From Rhizobium croatiense (GTDB taxonomy: Bacteria > Pseudomonadota > Alphaproteobacteria > Rhizobiales > Rhizobiaceae): a stretch of DNA of 64,000 bases. The DNA is taken from assembly GCF_019793465.1 (NCBI RefSeq), contig NZ_JAILYJ010000010.1, positions 62,001 to 126,000 on the forward strand, in the 5' to 3' direction. Positions within the stretch are counted from its first letter, which is position 1. Every line of letters begins with the position of its first letter. The notes under the pieces are model-generated. The model ran no database searches. It worked only from the letters and a program-made list of their open reading frames with translations, and was not told the origin of the DNA. Made by a program: the position numbers and the translations under genes. Below are positions 46,626 to 58,038 of the stretch, piece by piece.

Positions 46626-47206
46626 TGGCATTGCGCAACCCGTTCACCAGACTGGCACTGACGGCGCGGCGGCTGATCCGAGAGCGCAAGGGCGCCGGCG
46701 CGATCGAGTTTGCGATCCTCTTTCCCGTGCTGGTCATGCTCTATATCGGCGCTTTCGAGATCACGATCGGTCTCAGCGTCTCCAAGCGCGCGACCCGGGC
46801 CGCCGGTTCGATCGCCGATCTTGTTACCCAGCAGCAATCGGTCACGAAGAGCACGCTTGCAGAGATGCGGTCGGTCGCAACCGCGACCTTCGTGCCCTAC
46901 AACTCGACCTCGCTGACGCTGAAGATCACCGGGATAACCGTCGATGCCAGCGCCAATGCGAAGGTGCTCTGGTCCTGGGCGCAGGACGGGAGCGTGCCCT
47001 ATGCCAAGAACGCCGCGGTCAGCGACGTGCCCTCGGACATGAAGACGGCCAACAGCTTCCTCGTCCGCACCGAACTCAGCATTCCCTATACGATGTTCCT
47101 GTTCGCGCCGAATTTCATGCCGGATGGAGTGCGCACGATCAACATCAGCCGCAGTTATTTCTACCGACAGCGACAGGGCGATTCGATCCCCTGCGGCGAC
47201 TGCTGA
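46625..47206 (+). CDS. TadE/TadG-like pseudopilin, second copy
   Basis: The 193-residue protein has [20 protein letters not shown], the TadE-type motif (Gly-Ala-x-x-x-Glu), one membrane helix and a beta-rich outer part with no von Willebrand domain. ATG 46625 overlaps the stop of the first copy (TAATG), so the pair is coupled. A long TadG with vWA domain is not in the window. Confidence 0.87.
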   Translation: MALRNPFTRLALTARRLIRERKGAGAIEFAILFPVLVMLYIGAFEITIGLSVSKRATRAAGSIADLVTQQQSVTKSTLAEMRSVATATFVPYNSTSLTLKITGITVDASANAKVLWSWAQDGSVPYAKNAAVSDVPSDMKTANSFLVRTELSIPYTMFLFAPNFMPDGVRTINISRSYFYRQRQGDSIPCGDC

Positions 47207-47307
47207 CCTCCCCCATCTCGAATTTGCCAAGCCGGGCGCGGCATTATATGCCTGGGCCTCAACCGCTTCCGACCTACCGGAGGGGTGATCGGTCTCTCGG
47301 GTGCAAC

Positions 47308-48528
47308 ATGGCGCGTGCCTTTCTTTTCGTTCTGGATTCCTTCGGCGTCGGCGGCGCGCCGGATGCGGCGGCCTATGGCGACGAGGGTGCCGATACGCTC
47401 GGTCACATCGCCGAATTCTGTGCAGCCGGAGCCGGCGATCGCGACGGATTGCGTTGCGGGCCGCTTTCCCTGCCCAATATGTCGGAACTGGGATTGATGC
47501 ACATCGCACGGTCCGCCTCCGGCCGTTTTCCCGCCGGCATGCCCGTCCCGGAAAAGGTCTACGGCGTTTATGGCGCCGCCAACGAAATCTCCCGCGGCAA
47601 GGACACCCCCTCGGGCCATTGGGAGATCGCGGGAACCCCGGTCAATTTCGATTGGGGATATTTCCCAACGGAAGGCGACGCCTTCCCGCCGGAACTGATA
47701 GAGGCCTTGTGCAGAGACGGCGATGTCCCCGGCATTCTCGGCAACTGCCATGCTTCCGGAACCGAAATCATCGCCCGGCTCGGCGAAGAGCATATCCGCA
47801 CCGGCAAGCCGATTTGCTATACCTCTTCGGATTCAGTCTTCCAGGTCGCCGCGCACGAAGCGCATTTCGGCCTTGAACGCCTGCTCACCTTCTGCCGTAT
47901 AGCCCGCGGCCTCGTCGATCCCTACAATATTGGCCGCGTCATCGCCCGGCCCTTTATCGGCCAGTCGGCTTCCACCTTCCAGCGCACCGGAAACCGGCGC
48001 GACTTCTCCGTGCTGCCGCCTGAACCGACATTGCTGGACAGGCTACTCCAGAACGGCCGGCACGTGCATGCGGTCGGGAAGATCGGCGATATCTTCGCCC
48101 ATCAGGGAGTTTCGCGCGTCATCAAGGCGACAGGCAACGAGGCGCTGATGGATGCGTCTCTGTCGACAATCGACGCGGCGAACGACGGCGATCTCGTCTT
48201 CACCAATTTCGTCGATTTCGACATGAATTACGGCCATCGCCGTGATGTGCCGGGCTATGCCGCAGCCCTCGAAGCCTTCGATACGCGCCTGCCGGAAGTG
48301 CACAAGAAGCTGAAGCCCGGCGACCTCGTCGTGCTCACCGCCGATCATGGCTGTGATCCGACCTGGCGCGGCACTGACCACACGCGCGAGCGCGTGCCTG
48401 TTATCGCCTATGGCCCCGGCATCCGGTCGCGTTCGATCGGGGTGCGCCGCACCTATGCCGATATCGGCGAAAGCATTGCGCGCCATCTCGGCATTCCGGC
48501 CGGACCGCAAGGAAGGAGTTTTCTGTGA
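47308..48528 (+). CDS. deoB: Phosphopentomutase
   Basis: DeoB interconverts (deoxy)ribose 1- and 5-phosphate. It is an alkaline-phosphatase-fold enzyme with two metal ions; landmarks are [16 protein letters not shown] at the N terminus, [11 protein letters not shown] (phospho-Thr region), [17 protein letters not shown] and [18 protein letters not shown]. Start ATG 47308 gives 406 residues, the usual size. It overlaps add by 4 bp. Confidence 0.97.
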   Translation: MARAFLFVLDSFGVGGAPDAAAYGDEGADTLGHIAEFCAAGAGDRDGLRCGPLSLPNMSELGLMHIARSASGRFPAGMPVPEKVYGVYGAANEISRGKDTPSGHWEIAGTPVNFDWGYFPTEGDAFPPELIEALCRDGDVPGILGNCHASGTEIIARLGEEHIRTGKPICYTSSDSVFQVAAHEAHFGLERLLTFCRIARGLVDPYNIGRVIARPFIGQSASTFQRTGNRRDFSVLPPEPTLLDRLLQNGRHVHAVGKIGDIFAHQGVSRVIKATGNEALMDASLSTIDAANDGDLVFTNFVDFDMNYGHRRDVPGYAAALEAFDTRLPEVHKKLKPGDLVVLTADHGCDPTWRGTDHTRERVPVIAYGPGIRSRSIGVRRTYADIGESIARHLGIPAGPQGRSFL

Positions 48529-49493
48529 CATCGCATTTGAAGAAGGTCGAGCTGCACTGCCACCTGGAGGGCGCGGCCCCCCCTGCCCTGACTGAGGCGC
48601 AGGCGCGGAAATACGGCATCGACATCAGTGGGCAGCTTCGTGACGGCGCCTATGTCTGGCATGATTTCGCGAGTTTCCTCGAATGCTACGACAAGGTTTC
48701 GGAGGTCTACAAGACCGAGGAGGACTATGCGCTTCTGACCGAAACCTATCTCGATGAACTGGCCGCCATCAACACGATCTACAGCGAACTCATCGTCTCA
48801 CCCGATCACGGCAAACGCATCGGGCTCGGCGCCGATGCCTATATAGCAGGTGTCTGCGAAGGCATCCTCCGCGCTCGGGAAAGGAGCGGCATCGAGGCCC
48901 GGCTGATCGTCACCGGCGAGCGGCATTTCGGCCCGGAGAGCGTGATCGGTGCGGCCGAATATGCGGCCAACGCCGGCAATCCGTTGATCACCGGTTTCAA
49001 TCTCGCCGGCGAAGAGCGCATGGGCCGCGTGGCCGATTATGCCCGCGCCTTCGATATCGCCCGCGATGCCGGCCTGGGGCTCACCATCCATGCCGGCGAG
49101 GTTTGTGGCGCCTTCAGCGTCGCCGATGCACTTGATGCCGTGCGCCCTGCGCGCATCGGCCATGGCGTGCGCGCCGTCGAAGATCTCGATCTGGTGAAGC
49201 GGCTTGCCGATCTCGGAACCGTGCTCGAGATCTGCCCCGGTTCGAATATCGCACTGCGGGTCTTTCCCGATTTCGCTTCGCATCCGCTGCGCCGGCTGAA
49301 GGAAGCGGGCGTGCAGGTGACGATCAGCTCGGATGATCCGCCTTTCTTTCATACATCGCTCGACCGGGAGTATGCGCTTGCCGCTGAAGCTTTCGGCTTC
49401 GGCGATGCGGAGATCGACGCCATGACGCGCACCGCAATCGAAGCGGCCTTCGTCGACGAGGAGACGCGGAGGGCCCTGCTCGCCCGCCTTTGA
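48525..49493 (+). CDS. add: Adenosine deaminase
   Basis: The 322-residue amidohydrolase carries [10 protein letters not shown] (two zinc His), [10 protein letters not shown] (zinc His and catalytic Glu), RIGHGVRA and the final zinc Asp in SSDDPPFF. It deaminates adenosine or deoxyadenosine to (deoxy)inosine, feeding the purine phosphorylase. GTG at 48525 overlaps the deoB stop. Adenine deaminase of the same superfamily is an alternative, but nucleoside context favours Add. Confidence 0.9.
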   Translation: MTSHLKKVELHCHLEGAAPPALTEAQARKYGIDISGQLRDGAYVWHDFASFLECYDKVSEVYKTEEDYALLTETYLDELAAINTIYSELIVSPDHGKRIGLGADAYIAGVCEGILRARERSGIEARLIVTGERHFGPESVIGAAEYAANAGNPLITGFNLAGEERMGRVADYARAFDIARDAGLGLTIHAGEVCGAFSVADALDAVRPARIGHGVRAVEDLDLVKRLADLGTVLEICPGSNIALRVFPDFASHPLRRLKEAGVQVTISSDDPPFFHTSLDREYALAAEAFGFGDAEIDAMTRTAIEAAFVDEETRRALLARL

Positions 49494-49623
49494 GGGTGAG
49501 AGCCTGTCTTACCAGGAAAGGCTCCGGAGGTTGGGGAAGATCGGCGCAAATTCGGCTGCACTCTTGCGGTCGGGCCGATTTCCGTGAAAGAAACATTCGA
49601 TAGAAAGAATGAAAGGCTTCCCC

Positions 49624-50253
49624 ATGGACGGCGTCACGGTCATCGATCACCCGCTTGTGCAGCACAAGCTCACCATCATGCGGCGCAAGGAGACATCGAC
49701 GGGAAGTTTCCGGCGGCTGCTGCGCGAAATCTCCACGCTGCTCTGTTACGAGGTCACCCGCGATCTCGAATTGACGATGGCAACGATCGAGACGCCGCTA
49801 CAGACGATGGAATCGCCGATCCTGGAAGGCAAGAAGCTGGTCTTCGCCTCGATCCTGCGCGCCGGCAACGGGCTGCTTGAAGGCATGCTCGATCTGGTGC
49901 CTTCCGCCCGCGTCTCTCATATCGGCGTCTACCGTGATCACGAAACGCTGCAGCCAGTCGAATATTATTTCAAAGCGCCGGAAGATGTGGCCGAACGCCT
50001 GATCATCGTCGTCGACCCGATGCTGGCCACCGGCAACTCCTCGATCGCGGCGATCGACAAGCTGAAGGAACGCGGCGCCCACAATATCCGCTTCCTCTGC
50101 CTGCTTGCCGCCCCGGAAGGCATCCGCAATTTCCGCGCCGCGCATCCCGACGTTCCTGTCTTCACCGCGGCGATCGACAGCCAGCTCAACGAGAAGGGCT
50201 ATATCGTGCCCGGCCTCGGCGACGCCGGCGACCGCATGTACGGCACCAAGTAA
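49624..50253 (+). CDS. upp: Uracil phosphoribosyltransferase
   Basis: Upp converts uracil and PRPP to UMP. The 209-residue protein has [20 protein letters not shown] at the N terminus, the PRPP loop [11 protein letters not shown] and the uracil-binding C terminus [19 protein letters not shown] 49624 gives the usual length. It is third in the deoB-add-upp set, 130 bp after add. Confidence 0.96.
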   Translation: MDGVTVIDHPLVQHKLTIMRRKETSTGSFRRLLREISTLLCYEVTRDLELTMATIETPLQTMESPILEGKKLVFASILRAGNGLLEGMLDLVPSARVSHIGVYRDHETLQPVEYYFKAPEDVAERLIIVVDPMLATGNSSIAAIDKLKERGAHNIRFLCLLAAPEGIRNFRAAHPDVPVFTAAIDSQLNEKGYIVPGLGDAGDRMYGTK

Positions 50254-50290
50254 TTTCAGCCTTCCTTTACCAAATCGAAAGAGTTTAACG

Positions 50291-50317
50291 GCCCGGCGGT
50301 TCGCCCCGGGCTGTTTT
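50291..50317 (+). terminator. Probable terminator after upp
   Basis: GCCCGG (50291-50296) pairs with CCGGGC (50306-50311), a 9-nt loop lies between, and TGTTTT follows. The position, 37 bp after the upp stop, fits transcription end of the deoB-add-upp unit. Confidence 0.6.
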
Positions 50318-50417
50318 CCTGTCGATCTTAGCAACTTATCAGCACTTGCGGCGTAGCAGTCTGGAAGCATGAGGCCTCGCATGAAGCCGGGGTTTATACA
50401 GGAAGGATTTCTGTTTC

Positions 50418-50951
50418 ATGCTCGTGCGTACGATCATATTCGCCAGCATTGCCGCGGCGCTCGCCACACATGTGCCGTCCTTCTTCGCCGGCACCGGCCA
50501 ACAGCCCGCCGACACTCTTTCCGCCAATTACATCTCGACCGAAAGCGGTAAGCCCGCAGCCCCCGCACCCGTCTCCGGCAGCAATGTGATCCGGCTGCAG
50601 GCAGACGCGCAGGGCCACTATACCGGCAGTTTCAAGATCAACGGCAAGCCGGTGCAAGGCCTGATCGATACCGGCGCCACCTATGTCGCGCTCAACGAGA
50701 CGCTCGCGCGCCGGCTGGGCTTCACAGCCAACCAGCTCGATTTCCGCCATGGCGTCAACACCGCGAACGGTCAGACCAAGGCCGCGCATGTGACGCTCGA
50801 CCGGATCGAAATCGGCGGCATCCGCGTCCGCGATGTCGAAGCCTTCGTCCTTAGGGATGAAGCGCTGACGACGACGCTGGTCGGCATGAGCTTCCTGCAG
50901 AAGCTCGCCTCCTATTCCGTCGCTGACGGCTCGCTCAGCCTCAAGCAATAG
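50418..50951 (+). CDS. Clan AA retropepsin-like aspartic protease (TIGR02281 type)
   Basis: The 177-residue protein begins with a signal or membrane anchor (MLVRTIIFASIAAALATHVP), then a single retropepsin-like domain with GLIDTGATYVALN (active Asp-Thr-Gly) and GMSFLQKLASY as the C-terminal landmark. Such enzymes act as dimers; the rhizobial periplasmic members have no known substrate. It lies between upp and the convergent deoA gene and is probably independent of nucleoside work. Confidence 0.87.
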   Translation: MLVRTIIFASIAAALATHVPSFFAGTGQQPADTLSANYISTESGKPAAPAPVSGSNVIRLQADAQGHYTGSFKINGKPVQGLIDTGATYVALNETLARRLGFTANQLDFRHGVNTANGQTKAAHVTLDRIEIGGIRVRDVEAFVLRDEALTTTLVGMSFLQKLASYSVADGSLSLKQ

Positions 50952-50957
50952 ACTGCG

Positions 50958-52265
50958 TCAGATAAGACCCGCAATGACGGGGTTCAGCGCCGGCTCGTCC
51001 TCGGTGATGCGGTAGTGCGCGGTAAGTGCTGCGGCTGCCCTCTCCGCCGCGGCTTCGTCGGCGGCGTGAACGAGGGCGATCGGCTCGCCGGCATTCACGC
51101 GGGTGCCGAGCGGCAGCAATCCGGAGAAGCCGACGCGGTGATCGATCCGATCCGCGGGATGGCGTCTTCCGCCACCTAGATCGATGACGCTGACACCGAT
51201 GCCACGGGCGTCGCAGGCGGCAAGCCAGCCGGACCGGCTAGCTGCGACAGGCTTTTCGACCGGCGCGCGGGCCAGGTATCTGTCCGGGTTTTCGATGAAA
51301 TCGGCCGGGCCGCCGAGCAGGGAAACCATGCGCGCAAAAACCTCGGCTGCCTTGCCCGACGACAGGGCCTGGCGCGCCATTGCCTCGCCTTCCTCAGGCG
51401 AAGCGGCAATGCCCGATTTCTCCAGCATCTCGGCGGCGAAGGCAAGAACGACAGTCTCGAGCCGCGTATTCCCCTTCCTGCCGGCCAGGAAATCCAGGCA
51501 GTTGCGCATCTCGACGGCGTTGCCGGCGCTATCGGCGAGCGGCTCGTTCATGTCGGTGATCAGTGCTGAGGTCTTCACGCCCGCGCCATTCGCCACTTCG
51601 ACCAGCGACCGTGCGAGAATTTCCGCCTGATCGCGCTCAGCCATGAAGGCGCCGTTGCCGACCTTGACATCGAGCACCAGCGTCTGAAGACCGGCGGCAA
51701 GTTTTTTGGAGAGGATGGAGGCGGTGATCAAGGGAATGGAATCGACGGTGGCGGTCACATCGCGCACGGCATAGAGCCTGCCGTCGGCAGGCGCCAAGGC
51801 GCCGGTCTGGCCGATGATGGCGCATCCTGTCTGTTTGACCACTTGGTGAAACAGATCCGCATCCGGGGTGATCATATAGCCGGGAATGGATTCGAGCTTA
51901 TCGAGCGTGCCGCCGGTATGGCCGAGGCCGCGGCCCGATATCATCGGAACGGCAAGGCCGCAGGCGGCGGCGATCGGCGCCAGCATCAGCGAAACGTTGT
52001 CGCCGACACCTCCGGTCGAATGTTTGTCGGCAATCGGACGGTCGATATCGGCCCATTGCAGCCGATCGCCGGAATCGGCCATCGCCAGCGTCAAGGCGAC
52101 GATTTCAGCCCGGGACATGCCCTTGAACCAGACGGCCATGGCAAAGGCGCCGATCTGGCCTTCGGACAATCGACCGGCGGCAAGCGCATCGATGAAAGAT
52201 CGGATATCGGCAGCGTCGAGTTCGCCGCCGTCGCGCTTACGCCGGATGATCTCCTGCGGGATCAT
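50958..52265 (-). CDS. deoA: Thymidine phosphorylase
   Basis: DeoA splits thymidine (and deoxyuridine) with phosphate. The 435-residue protein has DKHSTGGVGDNVSLMLAP (phosphate binding), SGRGLGHTGGTLDKLES (signature) and KVGNGAFM. The C-terminal PYNP domain is present, with full length. It is the last gene of the minus-strand nucleoside series, 1 bp after deoC. Confidence 0.96.
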   Translation of the reverse strand: MIPQEIIRRKRDGGELDAADIRSFIDALAAGRLSEGQIGAFAMAVWFKGMSRAEIVALTLAMADSGDRLQWADIDRPIADKHSTGGVGDNVSLMLAPIAAACGLAVPMISGRGLGHTGGTLDKLESIPGYMITPDADLFHQVVKQTGCAIIGQTGALAPADGRLYAVRDVTATVDSIPLITASILSKKLAAGLQTLVLDVKVGNGAFMAERDQAEILARSLVEVANGAGVKTSALITDMNEPLADSAGNAVEMRNCLDFLAGRKGNTRLETVVLAFAAEMLEKSGIAASPEEGEAMARQALSSGKAAEVFARMVSLLGGPADFIENPDRYLARAPVEKPVAASRSGWLAACDARGIGVSVIDLGGGRRHPADRIDHRVGFSGLLPLGTRVNAGEPIALVHAADEAAAERAAAALTAHYRITEDEPALNPVIAGLI

Positions 52266-52266
52266 C

Positions 52267-53049
52267 TCAATAGCCCGATGCCGCAGCCGATGCCGGCTGC
52301 GTTCCGCTTAGAACCGCCAGTATATCGTCGAGAAGGCCGGAAGCACCGAAGCGGAAGGTCGAGGGCATCGCCCAATCCGGCGCCATGATGGTTTCGGCGA
52401 GGCTGAGATAGAGCGCCGCATCGGCCACCGAGCCGATGCCGCCGGCCGGCTTGAAGCCGACCTTGCGTCCGCTTTCGCGAATGGCCCGGATCATGATGTC
52501 GGCGGCTTCGAGCGTCGCATTGACGGCGACCTTGCCGGTGGAGGTCTTGATGAAATCCGCGCCGGCTTCGATGGCGAGCTCGGAGGCGCGGCGGATCAAT
52601 GCCGCCTCCTTCAATTCGCCGGTCTCGATGATGACCTTCAGCAGAACGGGGCCGGTGCATTCGGCGCGCACCGTTCTGACCATGTCGGTCACCGCCTTCT
52701 CATTGCCTGATATGAACTTGCGGTAGGGGATGACCAGATCGATCTCGTCGGCGCCGTCGGCAATCGCCTCGCGGGTTTCGGCGGCGACATCGGCCACTTC
52801 CATCTCGCCCGCCGGGAAATTGACCACGGTCGCGATCCGCACGGCATGGCCGGTGCCGAGGATATTGCGGGCCTGGGCGACGAAGCGCGGCCAGATGCAG
52901 ATCGCGGCGCTGGTGCCGTAGGGCGTCTGAGCACGGGCGCAGAGCGCTTCGATCTGCGCCTCGGTGCAATCGTCCTTCAGATTGGTGAGATCGAGAAGGG
53001 AAAGGGCGACCGCCGCCGTTTCCCGGATGGAATGGCTATTCATTTTCAC
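52267..53049 (-). CDS. deoC: Deoxyribose-phosphate aldolase
   Basis: DeoC cleaves deoxyribose 5-phosphate to glyceraldehyde 3-phosphate and acetaldehyde. The 260-residue class I aldolase has the Schiff-base Lys in DFIKTSTGKVAV, the second Lys in KVIIETGELKEA and the phosphate loop KPAGGIGSV. A start at the next Met (53043) is equally possible. It is separated from the purine phosphorylase gene by repeat copy B. Confidence 0.95.
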   Translation of the reverse strand: MKMNSHSIRETAAVALSLLDLTNLKDDCTEAQIEALCARAQTPYGTSAAICIWPRFVAQARNILGTGHAVRIATVVNFPAGEMEVADVAAETREAIADGADEIDLVIPYRKFISGNEKAVTDMVRTVRAECTGPVLLKVIIETGELKEAALIRRASELAIEAGADFIKTSTGKVAVNATLEAADIMIRAIRESGRKVGFKPAGGIGSVADAALYLSLAETIMAPDWAMPSTFRFGASGLLDDILAVLSGTQPASAAASGY

Positions 53050-53056
53050 TTCCTCT

Positions 53057-53168
53057 AGAGCATGATGCCGAAAAGTGTGAGCGGTTTTCGGACGACATCA
53101 TGCTCTCGCTATTAGTGTAGAACAGGATTCAGATTTTAGGCCGACCCGGCCTAAAATCATCCTGTTCT
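53057..53168. repeat. Two-palindrome intergenic element, copy B (deoC/punA junction)
   Basis: Palindrome 2 (AGAGCATGATG...CATCATGCTCT, 53057-53106) has the inner core CCGAAAAGTGTGAGCGGTTTT. A 12-bp spacer separates it from palindrome 1 (AGAACAGGAT...ATCCTGTTCT, 53119-53168), with the inner hairpin TTTTAGGCC/GGCCTAAAA. Orientation is opposite to copies A and C. Its right end lies inside the purine phosphorylase coding sequence. Confidence 0.8.
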
Positions 53169-53957
53169 GGCCGCAATCATCTCTTTCAGTATGGCGGCGA
53201 GACGGGCGCCACCGACAGGCGCCATGTCCTTGGTTTCTTCATGGCTGAGCTCATTGCCGGTCATGCCCGCCCCATAGTTGGTGATAACGGAGGCTGCGGC
53301 AACCCTCAGGCCCAGCATTCTTGCGATGATGACCTCTGGCACCGTCGACATGCCGACGGCATCGGCTCCAAGGATGCGCGCCATGCGGATTTCGGCCGGC
53401 GTTTCGAAGCTTGGACCGGAGAACCACATATAGACACCCTGCGCCAGCTCGATCTTGAGCTTTGCCGCAGCCTTCTGCATCGCGCTAGCAAGACCGGCAT
53501 CATAGGCATTGGTCATGCCGACGAAGCGATGATCGCTTTCCTCGCCGATCAGCGGGTTCATGCCGGAATAGTTGATGTGGTCGGTGATCTGCATCACCGA
53601 ACCGGGCGGCATGTCGTCACGCAGAGATCCTGCCGAATTGGTCAGGATCAGCGCCTCGACACCGAGCGCCTTCAGCACCTCGATCGGCAGGCGCATGGCG
53701 TTGGGATCGCCCTTCTCATAATAATGCACGCGGCCGGAAAGCATGACGACGGGCACGCCGCCGAGCCGGCCGGCAACGACCTCGCCGGCATGGCCGGAGA
53801 CGGCGCTGACGGGAAAGCCAGGCAGGTCGCGATAGGGAATACGCACGGCGCCGTCCAGCTGACCGACGAGGGAGCCGAGGCCGGAGCCGAGCACGATGCC
53901 ATGGCGCGGCTTGATGGCGCCGATCAAGGCGGCGAGGAGGTCGACCGTCGCCTTCAT
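53157..53957 (-). CDS. punA: Purine-nucleoside phosphorylase (PNP class II)
   Basis: The 266-residue trimeric-type phosphorylase splits inosine and guanosine. Landmarks are GIVLGSGLGSLVGQ (phosphate loop), VSGHAGEVVAGRLGGVPVV, ILTNSAGSLRDDMPPG and VGMSTVPEVIIARMLGL. Start overlaps the cdd stop by 4 bp (ATGA). The last codons and the stop codon are provided by repeat copy B, so the C terminus (after ILKEMIAA) is probably not the ancestral one. Confidence 0.93.
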   Translation of the reverse strand: MKATVDLLAALIGAIKPRHGIVLGSGLGSLVGQLDGAVRIPYRDLPGFPVSAVSGHAGEVVAGRLGGVPVVMLSGRVHYYEKGDPNAMRLPIEVLKALGVEALILTNSAGSLRDDMPPGSVMQITDHINYSGMNPLIGEESDHRFVGMTNAYDAGLASAMQKAAAKLKIELAQGVYMWFSGPSFETPAEIRMARILGADAVGMSTVPEVIIARMLGLRVAAASVITNYGAGMTGNELSHEETKDMAPVGGARLAAILKEMIAARTG

Positions 53958-54343
53958 CCGAGTTCCGTCTCGAAGCTGAAGGGAAGAAGCTCTTCCATGG
54001 TCATGGTCTTCTGCACGCCGGCCTCGTCGCAGAGATAGATCTTCGTGTCCTTGGAAGCGAATTCGGAGATCTTCTGGCGGCAGCCGCCGCAGGGCGGGCA
54101 GAGCGGCAGCTTCTCGGCGATGACAGCCATTTCGACGATCTTCCTGGCGCCGCCCATGATCATGGCGCTGATTGCCGTCGGCTCAGCGCACCAGCCTTGC
54201 GGAAAGGAGAGGTTTTCGATGTTGGCGCCGGTATAGACCTTGCCATCCTCGGCGCGGATCGCCGCGCCGACGGGGAATTTCGAATAGGGCGCATGAGCAA
54301 AAGCCATGGCGCCGCGAGCGGCTTCGAACAGGTCGTGGGACAT
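53954..54343 (-). CDS. cdd: Cytidine deaminase
   Basis: The 129-residue protein is a homotetrameric-type Cdd that deaminates (deoxy)cytidine to (deoxy)uridine. The zinc site is formed by WCAEPTAI (Cys and catalytic Glu) and PPCGGCRQ (two Cys). YSKFPVGAAI and GANIENLS bind the ribose. It begins 2 bp after the stop of the permease gene and is coupled to punA. Confidence 0.95.
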   Translation of the reverse strand: MSHDLFEAARGAMAFAHAPYSKFPVGAAIRAEDGKVYTGANIENLSFPQGWCAEPTAISAMIMGGARKIVEMAVIAEKLPLCPPCGGCRQKISEFASKDTKIYLCDEAGVQKTMTMEELLPFSFETELG

Positions 54344-54345
54344 GA

Positions 54346-55317
54346 TCAACGTTCCTTCGTATAGGGCACGCCGCCGGCCTTCGGAGGGATCGCGACGCCG
54401 ATGAAGCCGGCAAGCAGAATGCAGGTGAGGACATAGGGCAGCGCCTGGAAGACCTGGACCGGCACTTCGCCGATCAGCGGCACCTGCTTGCCCTGCATGA
54501 AATTCGCCAGCGCATCGAGGAAGCCGAAGAGCAGGCAGGCAAACATCACAGGCACCGGCTTCCACTTGGCGAAGACGAGGGCGGCGAGCGCGATATAGCC
54601 CTTGCCGGCTGACATGTCCTTGATGAAGGCGGCGGACTGGGCGATCGCCAGATAGGTGCCGGCAAAGCCGCAGAGGATGCCGGCGCACATGACGGCGCGG
54701 TAGCGCAGCCAGGCGACCGAGATGCCGGCGGTATCCACTGCACCCGGGTTTTCGCCGACGGCGCGCATCCGCAAGCCGAAGCGGGTGCGGTAAAGCACCC
54801 ACCAGGAGAAGGGCACGGCGAGAAAGGCGAGATAGGTGAGGATATTGTTGCCCGATATGACGTTGGCATAGAGCGGGCCGAGGATCGGCACGTCACGGAG
54901 GGCATCGGCGCCCGGCAGGATGATCGGCGCGAAGCGCGCATCCGGCGGCAACTGCGGCGTGCGCCCGCCCTGGCCGAACCAGGCCTGGCCAAGCACGATG
55001 GTGATGCCGGCGATGAAGAAGTTGATCGCCACACCGGAGACGATCTGGTTGCCGCGATTGGTGATCGAGGCGAAGCCGTGCACGAGGCTCAGCGCCACCG
55101 AGCAGACGATGCCGGCGCCGAGCCCGAGCCAGGCAGAGCCGGTGAGATAGGCCACACAGGCCGCGGCAAAGGCCGAGCCCAGCATCTTGCCTTCAAGACC
55201 GATATCGAAAACGCCCGCGCGCTCGGAAAACAATCCCGCCAGCGCCGTAAAGATCAGCGGAATGGAGAGCCGGACCGTCGAGCTTAGGACGTTGATGAAG
55301 ATGTCGTAGTAATCCAT
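54346..55317 (-). CDS. Nucleoside ABC transporter permease (second permease)
   Basis: The 323-residue BPD_transp_2-type permease starts MDYYDIFINVLSSTVRLSIP and has about nine membrane helices, with GLFSERAGVFDIGLEGKMLG, the typical motif of BmpC/NupQ-type transporters. The second-permease role follows from its place after the first permease and before cdd. Earlier Met codons to 55398 overlap the preceding gene and are less likely. Confidence 0.92.
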   Translation of the reverse strand: MDYYDIFINVLSSTVRLSIPLIFTALAGLFSERAGVFDIGLEGKMLGSAFAAACVAYLTGSAWLGLGAGIVCSVALSLVHGFASITNRGNQIVSGVAINFFIAGITIVLGQAWFGQGGRTPQLPPDARFAPIILPGADALRDVPILGPLYANVISGNNILTYLAFLAVPFSWWVLYRTRFGLRMRAVGENPGAVDTAGISVAWLRYRAVMCAGILCGFAGTYLAIAQSAAFIKDMSAGKGYIALAALVFAKWKPVPVMFACLLFGFLDALANFMQGKQVPLIGEVPVQVFQALPYVLTCILLAGFIGVAIPPKAGGVPYTKER

Positions 55318-55327
55318 CGTCCGCTCC

Positions 55328-56431
55328 TCAGGCTGGCTTGAACTGCTGGTAGATGTGCACCATTGCCGGGCGGAACATATATTCCAGCGCACCGGCAAAG
55401 AGGATCACCAGACCCTGGATGACGAGGATCATTTCACGGGTGATATTCGGCATTTCGAAAGAGATCCAGTCGCCGCCCTGATAGAGGGTGCCGAAGAGGA
55501 TCGCCGCCAGGATGATGCCGAGCGGATGGTTGCGGCCCATCAGCGAGACCGCGATGCCGACAAAGCCGGCGCCGCCGACGAACTCGACCTGCAAACGGGC
55601 GGAGGAGCCCATGACGGGATTGAGCGCCATCATCCCTGCGAGCGCGCCGGAAAGCAGCATGGCGATGATGACGATCCGCGCATAGGGAATGCCAGCATAG
55701 TCGGCGGCTGTCGAGCTTACACCCAGCGTGCGCATCTCGAAGCCGAGCTTAGTGCGCCAGATGAGGATCCAGACAAACCAGGCGGCAAAGAGGGCGACGA
55801 TGAAGGAGACGTTAAAGGGGGCGGCACCGAGCTTGGCTCCGAACATCGTCATGAGCCAACCGAGCTTGGGAAGCTGACCGCCTTCGAGGAAGGTGCGGGT
55901 TTCCGGCGCCATCTTGCCGGGCACGATCAGCACGTGCACCAGCAGATAGACCATGAGGGCGGCGGCGATATAGTTGAACATGATCGTCGTGATGACGATG
56001 TGGCTGCCGCGCTTGGCCTGAAGGAAAGCGGGGATGAAGGCCCAAGCTGCGCCGAAAATGCCGGCGCCGACGATGGCGACCGGCATCGTCACGTACCAGG
56101 GCACGTAATTGTCGAGCGCCAGCGCCACCAGCGCGCAGCCGAGGCCGCCGATATAGGCCTGGCCTTCGGAGCCGATGTTGAAGAGACCGGCATGGATCGC
56201 CACCGCGACGGAAAGGCCGGTGAAGATGAAGCTCGTCGCATAGTAGAGCGTGAAGCCTATGCCTTCACCGCTGCCAAAAGCACCTTCGATCAGCAGAGAA
56301 AGAGCGGCAAGCGGGCTCTCGCCGATCAGCCAGACGACGAAGCCGGAGATCAGGAAGGCGACGATGAGGTTCAGAAGCGGGATCAGACCGTAGTTGATCC
56401 AGTTTGGCAGCGGAACGGAAGCAGTGCTCAT
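55328..56431 (-). CDS. Nucleoside ABC transporter permease (first permease)
   Basis: From MSTASVPLPNW at 56431 the 367-residue protein has about ten membrane helices and HAGLFNIGSEGQAYIGGLGC, the motif conserved in BmpB-type permeases. It follows the ATPase gene by 7 bp; the Met at 56449 would overlap that gene and is an option. Confidence 0.92.
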   Translation of the reverse strand: MSTASVPLPNWINYGLIPLLNLIVAFLISGFVVWLIGESPLAALSLLIEGAFGSGEGIGFTLYYATSFIFTGLSVAVAIHAGLFNIGSEGQAYIGGLGCALVALALDNYVPWYVTMPVAIVGAGIFGAAWAFIPAFLQAKRGSHIVITTIMFNYIAAALMVYLLVHVLIVPGKMAPETRTFLEGGQLPKLGWLMTMFGAKLGAAPFNVSFIVALFAAWFVWILIWRTKLGFEMRTLGVSSTAADYAGIPYARIVIIAMLLSGALAGMMALNPVMGSSARLQVEFVGGAGFVGIAVSLMGRNHPLGIILAAILFGTLYQGGDWISFEMPNITREMILVIQGLVILFAGALEYMFRPAMVHIYQQFKPA

Positions 56432-56438
56432 AAGGGCC

Positions 56439-57960
<1,522 letters not shown>

Positions 57961-57962
<2 letters not shown>

Positions 57963-58006
57963 ATAAGAAAAGGGCGTATGGCGAAAATCCCCTCCGCCAT
58001 ACGCCC
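57961..58006 (-). terminator. Intercistronic terminator/attenuator after the nucleoside-binding protein gene
   Basis: GGGCGTATGGCG (57972-57983) and CGCCATACGCCC (57995-58006) form a perfect 12-bp stem; on the minus strand it is followed by TTTTCTTATTT. It lies 33 bp after the binding-protein stop and directly before the ATPase start. It likely ends most transcripts after the binding-protein gene. Confidence 0.85.
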
Positions 58007-58038
58007 GATCTCAATCGTCGATTACATCAGGGCGCGGA

